Source: a virus
Direction: 5' to 3' (one strand)
Length of the DNA: 24,041 bases
Virus record (IMG/VR): IMGVR_UViG_3300032285_000689
Span: 1-24,041 of that record
Shown: piece after piece, positions 1 through 6,291 of the stretch
Layout of the letters: every line of letters starts with the position of its first letter
Position numbering within the stretch: the first letter of the stretch is position 1
Program-made: the position numbers and the translations under genes
Notes under the pieces: model-generated
Seen by the model: the letters and a program-made list of their open reading frames with translations, nothing else
The model's database searches: none
What the model was told of the DNA's origin: nothing

Positions 1-612
1 CTGTCCCCGCATTTCTTCAATGTAGGTATAACCACGCCAGTTGGATCTTTGAGCATATCTCTCACTTAATTTAATATACATTCTACCTAGGTTTTCAGTA
101 ATACGTCCGTGATCTTTGCTAAAATGCCCTTTGTCTACAGTACCTTTCCAATGGCTTTTGCCCACACATATTAGTTCGTCTTGATCATCAAACTTCCAAT
201 GTTGGAACGGCGGAAAGTTTACTTTATCGTGTGCATCGGCTGTGGTCTTGGTAGTCTTTTTACGTCCAGGCGCCAGCGGTATATGCTCGAACGTCATTAT
301 CCTAATGACAAGATCTGTTTTTGCAATTTTTTTATAGTCGACAACAAAATCTGCTAGTTTGCTTTTTTTGTCCCCTGCTATGCGAGCTTTTGAAAACGCT
401 TCTAGGCCTAGGCGTTTAGCACGATTACGTTTGGCATCTGCTAGGGTGCGTATGTTAATCTTATCCAAATTGGTTAAAATTATATCGTGTTGGCTGTATT
501 CTGATTTGGTAAAACTTGAAAAGCTACATTTGCTTTTGTGTATTTCTGCTAGTAGATCGCGGTTGTTTAGGTACTTTACCTTGCGACCCGTGGGTGATTG
601 AATTATGGTCAT
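1..612 (-). CDS. 55: Late-transcription sigma factor, T4 gp55-like (partial, C-terminus beyond left edge)
   Basis: In T4, gp55 is a small divergent sigma70-family factor that binds host RNA polymerase core and recognises TATAAATA late promoters, with the sliding clamp as activator. Reading leftward from an ATG at 612-610 gives 204 open codons to the window edge. The N-terminus has KVKYLNNRDLLAEIHKSK (residues 11-28), resembling the start of T4 gp55. Residues 169-201 include GRITENLGRMYIKLSERYA followed by RSNWRGYTYIEEM, which matches the gp55/sigma region-2 core-binding segment. Between these lies a long lysine-rich stretch (about 30-165) containing MTFEHIPLAPGRKK and VNFPPFQHW, absent from T4 gp55 as I remember it. 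The start is supported by a strong ribosome site (AAGGAGAAGT, 621-630) eight bases upstream. It is transcribed divergently from the baseplate genes. The sigma C-terminus and clamp-binding tail lie outside the window. Function is inferred from motif recognition. Confidence 0.8.
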   Translation of the reverse strand, partial: MTIIQSPTGRKVKYLNNRDLLAEIHKSKCSFSSFTKSEYSQHDIILTNLDKINIRTLADAKRNRAKRLGLEAFSKARIAGDKKSKLADFVVDYKKIAKTDLVIRIMTFEHIPLAPGRKKTTKTTADAHDKVNFPPFQHWKFDDQDELICVGKSHWKGTVDKGHFSKDHGRITENLGRMYIKLSERYAQRSNWRGYTYIEEMRGQ

Positions 613-620
613 TTATTATG

Positions 621-632
621 ACTTCTCCTTTT
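621..632 (-). promoter_or_regulatory. Strong ribosome binding site for gp55
   Basis: On the minus strand the sequence AAAAGGAGAAGT lies eight bases before the ATG at 612. It is the best Shine-Dalgarno match in the window and fixes the gp55 start, since no other ATG in that frame has such a site. Confidence 0.85.
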
Positions 633-640
633 ATTGTTAT

Positions 641-668
641 AGTATAACATAGAATTTGCCAAAGTCAA
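641..668 (-). promoter_or_regulatory. Sigma70-like promoter for gp55
   Basis: Minus strand: TTGACT (forward 663-668) and TATACT (forward 641-646) are separated by 16 bases. Each hexamer matches the bacterial consensus at five of six positions. The predicted start near 634 would leave a leader of about 20 bases containing the gp55 ribosome site. This suggests gp55 is transcribed by the host holoenzyme before late transcription begins. The spacing is one base shorter than optimal, and no activator box was recognised. Confidence 0.6.
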
Positions 669-685
669 CCAACTAATTAAGTTGG
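669..685. repeat. Short inverted repeat between divergent promoters
   Basis: CCAACT (669-674) and AGTTGG (680-685) form a perfect 6-bp stem around AATTA. It abuts the -35 hexamer of the gp55 promoter and lies about 15 bases before the late promoter, so it could be an operator or a DNA-shape element. It is too short to prove a function. Confidence 0.4.
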
Positions 686-699
686 TATATTATTTATCG

Positions 700-714
700 G
701 TTAAATACGCTATC
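700..714 (+). promoter_or_regulatory. T4-type late promoter before the baseplate operon
   Basis: GTTAAATACGCTATC contains a TAAATA core matching the T4 late promoter (TATAAATA), the element recognised by gp55. The 13 bases TAAATACGCTATC at 702-714 occur identically at 6262-6274 before gp6. If initiation is a few bases downstream, as in T4, the transcript starts just before GGAGAG (715-720), which then serves as ribosome site for the ATG at 726. Confidence 0.65.
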
Positions 715-720
715 GGAGAG
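715..720 (+). promoter_or_regulatory. Ribosome binding site of the first baseplate gene
   Basis: GGAG at 715-718, within GGAGAGAAGAA, sits seven bases before the ATG at 726 and supports that start. Downstream genes have much weaker sites. Confidence 0.7.
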
Positions 721-725
721 AAGAA

Positions 726-1466
726 ATGAATATTATCCCAGCGGCAATCACAGGAGCAGGTATTGGTCTTGTTATGAAATTCCTATCTGGAGGAAGTCCA
801 GGTGCTCCTACTTCTTTAAAACGACCCGACGTAAAGTTTGACGGCAAACAAGAGTATAGAGCTAGTCTACTTGTTCCACCTTCGTATCTAGCAGATGATT
901 ATTCGCCAGTTAGTCCTTTACAGTCATTTGGAGGAATTTTATTTCCGTACACTCCGCAGATTTCATATGACATGACAGCTAACTATTCTACTGCAAATTT
1001 ACAGCATTCTAATTTTGCCATCAGTTCTTATAAAAACAGTACTATAGGAAATTTTAGTGTCAGTGCAAAATTTACAGTACAGAATGACAATGATGCATTG
1101 TTTTATTTGGCCACAATGCATATGCTACGGGCACTGACAAAAATGAAATACGGTAACGACACTGATGCCGGTAGCCCACCCCCTGTGTGTAGATTTAATG
1201 CCTACGGAGATTACATGATCAAAGATGTTCCTGTAGTTGTATCTAATTTTAGGACTGAATTGCCGACAGAAGTAGATTACTACATGGTTGATCAATCATT
1301 AAATTCTTATAGTAGTGCATATACATTATTTGGAACAAATTTTATTCCTACTGTGAGCTCGATAAGTTTAACCCTAATACCAATGTTTTCTAGAGAAGAA
1401 CAGAATAAATTTAGTGTTGATCAATATCTTAATAAGAAAAAATTAAAAACTAGCGGGTTCCTATAA
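726..1466 (+). CDS. Baseplate/tail-tube junction protein, possibly T4 gp48/gp54-like
   Basis: A 246-residue protein. Its core (residues about 75-145) reads ILFPYTPQISYDMTANY, then SNFAISSYKNSTIGNFSV, then a helical segment DALFYLATMHMLRALTKM. This FPYTP...Y...H.NF...Y.N plus Phe/Leu-rich helix pattern recalls the tube-fold domain of T4 gp48/gp54 proteins, which cap the baseplate hub and start tail-tube assembly. The assignment is by eye and moderate; another tube-fold hub protein is possible. Residues 1-22 are unusually hydrophobic and glycine-rich (MNIIPAAITGAGIGLVMKFL), with no clear signal-peptide cleavage site. The C-terminus is lysine-rich. The ATG is supported by a good ribosome site and the late promoter just upstream. 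The stop overlaps the next start by one base (TAATG), so translation is probably coupled to gp53. Confidence 0.55.
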   Translation: MNIIPAAITGAGIGLVMKFLSGGSPGAPTSLKRPDVKFDGKQEYRASLLVPPSYLADDYSPVSPLQSFGGILFPYTPQISYDMTANYSTANLQHSNFAISSYKNSTIGNFSVSAKFTVQNDNDALFYLATMHMLRALTKMKYGNDTDAGSPPPVCRFNAYGDYMIKDVPVVVSNFRTELPTEVDYYMVDQSLNSYSSAYTLFGTNFIPTVSSISLTLIPMFSREEQNKFSVDQYLNKKKLKTSGFL

Positions 1467-1768
1467 TGAGTGTCACTTATACAGCATTTAGTCCTTACTA
1501 TAAAACTTCTATTACCAACGGGTACTTAGAAACACTTACCTATCGATCTTTTACCAGCTATCCCGACGATGCGCTGTATCAGGTGGCATCAAAATATGAA
1601 AATAGACCAGACCTTCTGGCCTATGACCTGTATGGAGATTCAAGACTATGGTGGGTATTTGCAGTACGGAATCCTTCTGTGATCAAAGATTCAATATATG
1701 ATTTGGTATCAGGTGTTTCAATATATATTCCAAAACTAGCTACACTTAAAAAAGATTTAGGAATTTAA
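1466..1768 (+). CDS. 53: Baseplate wedge protein, T4 gp53-like
   Basis: A 100-residue protein. The segment RPDLLAYDLYGDSRLWWVFA (about residues 47-66), followed by NP..IKDSIYDLVSG..IYIP, is the hallmark of the gp53 family, whose fold resembles a LysM domain (residues about 45-93). In T4, gp53 binds the gp6/gp25 part of the wedge and links wedges to the hub. T4 gp53 is about twice as long; here essentially only the LysM-like part and a short N-terminal lead remain. The start codon overlaps the previous stop. The upstream GCGGG is only a weak ribosome site, consistent with coupled translation. The stop is followed directly by a second TAA. Confidence 0.82.
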   Translation: MSVTYTAFSPYYKTSITNGYLETLTYRSFTSYPDDALYQVASKYENRPDLLAYDLYGDSRLWWVFAVRNPSVIKDSIYDLVSGVSIYIPKLATLKKDLGI

Positions 1769-1771
1769 TAA

Positions 1772-3823
1772 ATGGCAACCCCATCATACGGAGAAGTATT
1801 AGTTACTGCTAATAGAGAATTTGGAGCAGTTGATTTTTCTGAATTGTCCAAAAACACAAACATCTTACACTATTTTAGATCATACACCTATAACTTTACA
1901 CTCAGTTGCTTAGAAGATTCTGCATTCCAACAAGAATTAACTCCTCAGCAAATGGCTGATTACTCTAGCAGATTTGTGATTGCCAAAAGTGCAGGCAAAG
2001 GTACAACCGGATTATCTACTAGCACAGCCAAGGCAGAAGATGTAGACCAAATAAAAAAATTCAATGAGTTTAGTCCCGGACGTTTTGATTTTTATTTTGG
2101 CGATGTAGAAATTGGCACCTTGATGAATCCGACTGCTCGTGCAGGATATAGTCAGGCTACAAAAATTAATTTTACTGTTATTGAACCTTACGGCCTTGGC
2201 GGATTTCTTGAAGCACTGATGGCGGCCAGTTTAGCAGCCGGACATCCAAACTTTCTAGCATCGCCTTATTGTTTAAAATTAGAATTTATAGGTTACCCGG
2301 ATTCAGCAGTGTCGGGGCAACTAGTTTCAGATCCAGTAAATCCCGGAGCTCCTACCACTAGATATTTTCCTTTTAGATTTGCTGGTGTAGGAACGCAGTC
2401 AGACGAAAACGGTACCAAATATAATTGTACGGCGATTCCTATGAATGAATTTGGCCTGGGAGATCCAAACAAACTAGTTGCCACAATGTCTGTGTCCGGC
2501 GGAGCAGAAAATACTGTAGGCTCTGCCCTTAAAGACATGATTGAAAAACTCAATGACACAGTCAAAGGCATTGCCAAGGCCAATAACAAAGACGATTCTA
2601 CAAACGCATTTGACACCTATGTGGTAGAAGTTGATCCTAAGATTGCCAGCCAAACTCTAGCTGATTTGCAAAAAGACGAAGTGCAGAGCAATATGAAAAA
2701 CACCGCAGAAAATAACGGTGCGCTAGATAATCGACAGGCCAATGGATCTGCTGGAAAAAAATGGAATAAAGAATTCAGTGTGTCTTTTGCCAACTCCTCA
2801 AATATACACGACTGTATTTCTGCTATTATTCGAGATTCCGACTGGGTCAAAGGTATTTTTAAAAATTTAAAACAGCGGCAGGACGAAAGCGGGCATATAG
2901 AATATTTTATAATTGCGATTAAAGCAGAACCAAAGCCGGATGTCTGGGATGCTGTAAGAAGCAAGCCCTGTTATACCTATACCTTTCAGGTAAAACCCTA
3001 TAAAGTTCACGTTGCTAAAATACCTGGATTGGAAAGTCAAACTATTGACACTACTAAATTAGAACCTTATATACGAAGAAAATACAATTACCTATATACA
3101 GGAGAAAATAAAGATGTCCTAAGTATAGCTCTTAATTACGACACACTGTATTTTCAGTCAATGGCGGTATATGTGGGCGATTCTAAATCATTGGCTCGAG
3201 GCCAGGGTAGTGGAATTGCTACAAAAGATGACGCAGTAAATATTATCCAACTGTCTCCACCTAAGCAGATAAAACAAGGTGATGGTGTTACACCGCCGTC
3301 TCGAGGCGTTAACCATGATTTGTCAGACATTCAAGGATCTGGAGAAGCAACTAGACCATTCCAGGCAGGTGATGCATACACAGTATTTGCACAGACTCTA
3401 CATGCGGCCCTGATGAACAATGTTAGAGCTAAAATGTTAGAAATGGATATTCTAGGAGATCCATTTTATTTGGTTCAGAGTGGTATAGGTAATATGGTGG
3501 TTGCAGAAGATACAGATAATCCCGGAATCAGTAAGGTAGACGGTAGTGCCGCATATCAATCCGGCGACATATATGTCAATGTAAAACTTAATAGTGCATA
3601 CGATATTGACAGAGAGTCCGGTATGATGAAAATGAACGGAGCATCTAACTTTAGCGGAATTTATGTTGTGTACGAAGCACGTAGTAAATTTGCTGACGGA
3701 CAATTTAAACAACATTTAAAAATGATGAAACTGCCAGACCAACCAGGCGACACCGGATCAAAACCAGCCGCTGTAGTCGAGTCTCCGTACACACCTGAAG
3801 AGGGTAAAGACTGGTACGCTTAA
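1772..3823 (+). CDS. Probable baseplate hub protein (T4 gp27 position)
   Basis: A 683-residue protein directly before the gp5 spike, the place expected for a hub partner. Residues 27-50 (NTNILHYFRSYTYNFTLSC) and 100-180 (FDFYFGDVEIGTLMNPT, then NFTVIEPYGLGGFLEALMAA) have the tube-like beta pattern and IEP...G..EA motif I associate with T4-like hub proteins. Residues 265-335 are polar and lysine/asparagine-rich, probably flexible. Around 430-460, YIRRKYNYLYTGENKDVLSIAL recalls tail-hub domains in which a Y.YTG.N.D loop precedes a beta strand. The C-terminus (about 660-683) is proline-rich and acidic. No enzymatic motif was seen. T4 gp27 is shorter (about 390 residues), so this would be an expanded hub protein, or a different hub component; homology to gp27 was not shown directly. 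AGGA at 1759-1762 is a fair ribosome site. Tandem stops TAATAA end the gene nine bases before gp5. Confidence 0.5.
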   Translation: MATPSYGEVLVTANREFGAVDFSELSKNTNILHYFRSYTYNFTLSCLEDSAFQQELTPQQMADYSSRFVIAKSAGKGTTGLSTSTAKAEDVDQIKKFNEFSPGRFDFYFGDVEIGTLMNPTARAGYSQATKINFTVIEPYGLGGFLEALMAASLAAGHPNFLASPYCLKLEFIGYPDSAVSGQLVSDPVNPGAPTTRYFPFRFAGVGTQSDENGTKYNCTAIPMNEFGLGDPNKLVATMSVSGGAENTVGSALKDMIEKLNDTVKGIAKANNKDDSTNAFDTYVVEVDPKIASQTLADLQKDEVQSNMKNTAENNGALDNRQANGSAGKKWNKEFSVSFANSSNIHDCISAIIRDSDWVKGIFKNLKQRQDESGHIEYFIIAIKAEPKPDVWDAVRSKPCYTYTFQVKPYKVHVAKIPGLESQTIDTTKLEPYIRRKYNYLYTGENKDVLSIALNYDTLYFQSMAVYVGDSKSLARGQGSGIATKDDAVNIIQLSPPKQIKQGDGVTPPSRGVNHDLSDIQGSGEATRPFQAGDAYTVFAQTLHAALMNNVRAKMLEMDILGDPFYLVQSGIGNMVVAEDTDNPGISKVDGSAAYQSGDIYVNVKLNSAYDIDRESGMMKMNGASNFSGIYVVYEARSKFADGQFKQHLKMMKLPDQPGDTGSKPAAVVESPYTPEEGKDWYA

Positions 3824-3832
3824 TAATATATT

Positions 3833-5788
3833 ATGTCTAATCAACAATCAAGAAAACCATTTAAACCCAAAGGCCCTGGCCCGTATGTTGCTAGAGTAGT
3901 AGGCCACCTTGACTCAGATTTCATGGGAACATTAGAAGTGTCTATTATTAAAGGCTATGCAGATGATCCTGAGGATGTTTATAAACAAACAGTTCCAGCG
4001 CACTATCTAAGTCCTTTTTACGGAGTGACAAATCTAGATTTTTCAAACGGCGCCAACAAAACTGATTATGATGCCACGCAGAAAAGTTATGGCATGTGGA
4101 TGGTGCCGCCTGACATCGGCACAAGAGTATTGATTATATTTGTTGGGGGAAACTACAACGATTGTTATTGGATAGGTTGTGTTCCAGACAAATTTATGAA
4201 CTACATGATTCCTGGGATTGCATCTCAGGATCTTCCCGCAAGTACTCCTGGCATTTCACAATTTGGTTCATACACGTTACCTGTCGCTGAGTACAATAAA
4301 AAGGCCTATACTGATCTAGCCGACAACGATCCTCCTAGACCTATTCATACCTATTTTGCCAACACACTATTACAGCAAGGCTTGTTAAAAGATACCATAA
4401 GAGGTACTACAACCAGTAGTGCTAGACGTGAAGCACCTAGCATGGTATTTGGAATCAGCACACCTGGTCCAGTAGATAAGGCTTCTCCTTCTGGGCTGTT
4501 AAAATACGGACAGTTTTCAGCCTCTGTACCGTCCAGCAGATTAGGCGGAAGCACTTTTGTCATGGATGACGGAGACTTAGATGGCGAAAACGAGCTAGTT
4601 AGAATCCGCACAAGAACAGGACATCAGATCCTGATGCACAACACAGCTGATCTAATCTACATCATTAACAGTCAAGGTACTGCTTGGATAGAATTAACCA
4701 GCAACGGTAAAATAGATATCTATGCCAATGACAGTGTTAGCATACATTCAGAACAAGATTTTAACTTCAGAGCAGACAGAAACGTTAATATTGAAGCTGG
4801 TCAGAATGTTAATATTTCTGCTAATCAAATTAATGCAGAAGCCAAGCTGGGAGATTTTAATCTTTCTGTAGGCGGCACTACAAAAATTAGTTCGCAGGGA
4901 CAGTTATATATTAATTCTTTAGGAAACATTGATGTGTTTTCTAATGCAGAATTAAAAGTATTAGGCGCTAAAGGATTAGACCTATACGGCATGCCTGTAA
5001 AAATTACAGGTAGCGAGATTAGTAACAAGGCATCTAAAATAAAAAATACTGCCGGCAATATCTATAATAATTCTCCGGCTAATCAGGCAGATACATCTAC
5101 CCCTGCAGAATATCTAAGGCCTGATGCACTTCCTGTGTTTGGAGTCCCTACTTCGGGCGGAGGAGGCAGTATTAATTCTATATTACAGCGTGTTCCAACA
5201 GCAGAACCTTGGCCTCAGCATGAAAGTACTGACCCTAACAAATATTCTCCAATTAATACAGATAATACTCCCCCGGCAGCAGGAACCGAAACAATACCAG
5301 GATCTGAACCAGCTAACACACAGACAACAGGCGAAGTGGATCCTGCTGGAGCTATTATATTCAGCACGGGCTCTGGAGATGCCGCCCACTTTGCTAAAAC
5401 AACACCTGAATTCCAGCAGGCGTTTAAGGCTCTAGCGGTTGATTATAAAGGAATATATGGCAAACCTGTTAAAGTTGCTAGTAGTTTTAGAAGCTATACA
5501 GAGCAATTAGAATTATATAATTTGTGGTATGACAATGGAGGCAAGAACGGGCAGACTACTGTTAATGTTCCTGGCAGAGGTCGAATAACAACACCAGTTA
5601 AACCAGATAAAAACAATCCTAATACACACGGTCGAGGCATTGCGGCAGACATTGATCAAACGCAGGCCGCAACTATGTACCAAAAAGGGCTATTGAAGAA
5701 ATACGGATTTAGTTGGGGCGGCCTATTCAGCAGACCAGACCCTGTGCATATTTTCCTTAGCTCTCCAAACGCCACATCTACTGAGTAA
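3833..5788 (+). CDS. 5: Baseplate hub/tail spike gp5 with C-terminal M15 peptidase domain
   Basis: gp5 forms the trimeric needle below the hub that punctures the cell envelope. Domains seen: an OB-fold at about 17-135 (PYVARVVGHLDSDFMGTLEV, then MVPPDIGTRVLIIFVGGN); a linker with TTSSARREAPS and STPGPVD; a beta-helix-like needle stem at about 252-406, with short alternating strands such as NVNIEAGQNVNISANQ; a Pro/Ser/Thr-rich linker at about 410-505; and a C-terminal peptidase domain at about 515-651. The last has the M15 (VanY/D,D-carboxypeptidase-type) signature: SSFRSYTEQ (R553), HGRGIAADID (H599 and D606) and PVHIF (H639), the probable zinc ligands being H599, D606 and H639. T4 gp5 instead carries a muramidase between OB-fold and needle; none is present here. 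The domain should cut peptidoglycan peptides during injection (inferred). No good ribosome site precedes the ATG. The stop lies in a TAAATAC sequence before gp25. Confidence 0.88.
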   Translation: MSNQQSRKPFKPKGPGPYVARVVGHLDSDFMGTLEVSIIKGYADDPEDVYKQTVPAHYLSPFYGVTNLDFSNGANKTDYDATQKSYGMWMVPPDIGTRVLIIFVGGNYNDCYWIGCVPDKFMNYMIPGIASQDLPASTPGISQFGSYTLPVAEYNKKAYTDLADNDPPRPIHTYFANTLLQQGLLKDTIRGTTTSSARREAPSMVFGISTPGPVDKASPSGLLKYGQFSASVPSSRLGGSTFVMDDGDLDGENELVRIRTRTGHQILMHNTADLIYIINSQGTAWIELTSNGKIDIYANDSVSIHSEQDFNFRADRNVNIEAGQNVNISANQINAEAKLGDFNLSVGGTTKISSQGQLYINSLGNIDVFSNAELKVLGAKGLDLYGMPVKITGSEISNKASKIKNTAGNIYNNSPANQADTSTPAEYLRPDALPVFGVPTSGGGGSINSILQRVPTAEPWPQHESTDPNKYSPINTDNTPPAAGTETIPGSEPANTQTTGEVDPAGAIIFSTGSGDAAHFAKTTPEFQQAFKALAVDYKGIYGKPVKVASSFRSYTEQLELYNLWYDNGGKNGQTTVNVPGRGRITTPVKPDKNNPNTHGRGIAADIDQTQAATMYQKGLLKKYGFSWGGLFSRPDPVHIFLSSPNATSTE

Positions 5789-5792
5789 ATAC
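5785..5792 (+). promoter_or_regulatory. Possible late promoter overlapping the gp5 stop codon
   Basis: GTAAATAC at 5785-5792 contains the late core TAAATA, with the gp5 stop TAA as its first three bases. It lacks the upstream TA and the GCTATC block of the better promoters. Initiation at T4 spacing would fall at or very near the gp25 ATG (5797), so the transcript would be nearly leaderless. A chance match is quite possible. Confidence 0.3.
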
Positions 5793-5796
5793 TACT

Positions 5797-6234
5797 ATGC
5801 CATACGTTAGTCAAACCCTTAATCCTGTCAAATATTCTGACAGACATACTGCAAAACAGAGTCAGTTTTATAAAGGATTCAGCACGGTTAATCCTAACGC
5901 CACTGATGTTAAATTATATGACTATGATCTAATCAAACAAGACATACTGAATCAATTCCAGGTTAGAAAAAATGAAAGAGTCATGGATCCTAAGTTTGGT
6001 ACAATCATATGGGATCTGTTGTTTGATCCATTAACGGATCAAACTAAGCGTCAAATTGCAGACGATGTTACCAGGATAGTAACTAGTGATCCACGAGCAT
6101 CCGCATTAGAAATAAACGTAGTAGAACAAGAATACGGACTATTATTAGAGATAACTCTGCAATATATAGGATCAGATCAGACCCAGGTCCTTAAGTTAAA
6201 TTTTGACAAAGAAATTGGTCTTTCAGTTGTTTAA
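5797..6234 (+). CDS. 25: Baseplate wedge protein, T4 gp25-like
   Basis: A 145-residue protein, close to the T4 length of about 132. gp25 sits at the inner ring of the baseplate with gp53 and gp6, and its structural homologues form sheath-initiating wedges in other contractile systems. Key features: VRKNERVMDPKFGTIIWDLL (about 52-71) with the family's R...P.FG....L.F pattern, then FDPLTDQTKRQIADDVTRIV and SDPRASALEINV, the latter holding the DPR/EPR-type motif around residues 98-100 typical of the gp25/GPW family. It ends in two predicted strands (LLLEITLQYI and QVLKLNF). It lies eight bases after gp5 and before gp6, as expected for a baseplate cluster. There is no convincing ribosome site. 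Confidence 0.88.
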   Translation: MPYVSQTLNPVKYSDRHTAKQSQFYKGFSTVNPNATDVKLYDYDLIKQDILNQFQVRKNERVMDPKFGTIIWDLLFDPLTDQTKRQIADDVTRIVTSDPRASALEINVVEQEYGLLLEITLQYIGSDQTQVLKLNFDKEIGLSVV

Positions 6235-6250
6235 TATAATCTGCGTAGTT

Positions 6251-6274
6251 TATAAATCCAATAAATACGCTATC
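6251..6274 (+). promoter_or_regulatory. T4-type late promoter(s) before gp6
   Basis: Two late-type cores lie in tandem: TATAAATC at 6251-6258, and ATAAATACGCTATC at 6261-6274, whose last 13 bases repeat exactly those at 702-714. The 57-base gap before gp6 is one of the few non-coding spaces in the window, supporting a regulatory role. Initiation from the second core would give a leader of about 15-20 bases. Confidence 0.65.
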
Positions 6275-6291
6275 TACATGATTGAATAGCT

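Noticed and set aside
359-601. Plus-strand ORF of 80 codons
   Set aside because: It lies wholly antisense to the gp55 frame, which has a strong ribosome site and recognisable sigma motifs; its composition is that of a shadow frame.
669-685. Hairpin as a transcription terminator
   Set aside because: The stem is only 6 bp, has no proper T-run on either strand, and lies upstream of both genes, so an operator or chance repeat is more likely.
2293-2964. Two minus-strand ORFs opposite the hub gene
   Set aside because: Antisense to a continuous coding frame, with no promoter, ribosome site or family resemblance.
4240-4590. Lysozyme domain of gp5 between OB-fold and needle
   Set aside because: The region is a short linker (RREAPS, STPGPVD) with no muramidase motif; the enzyme domain is at the C-terminus.
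5124-5435. Plus-strand ORF of 103 codons inside gp5
   Set aside because: It overlaps the Pro/Ser/Thr linker of gp5 in another frame, has no ribosome site and no recognisable motif.
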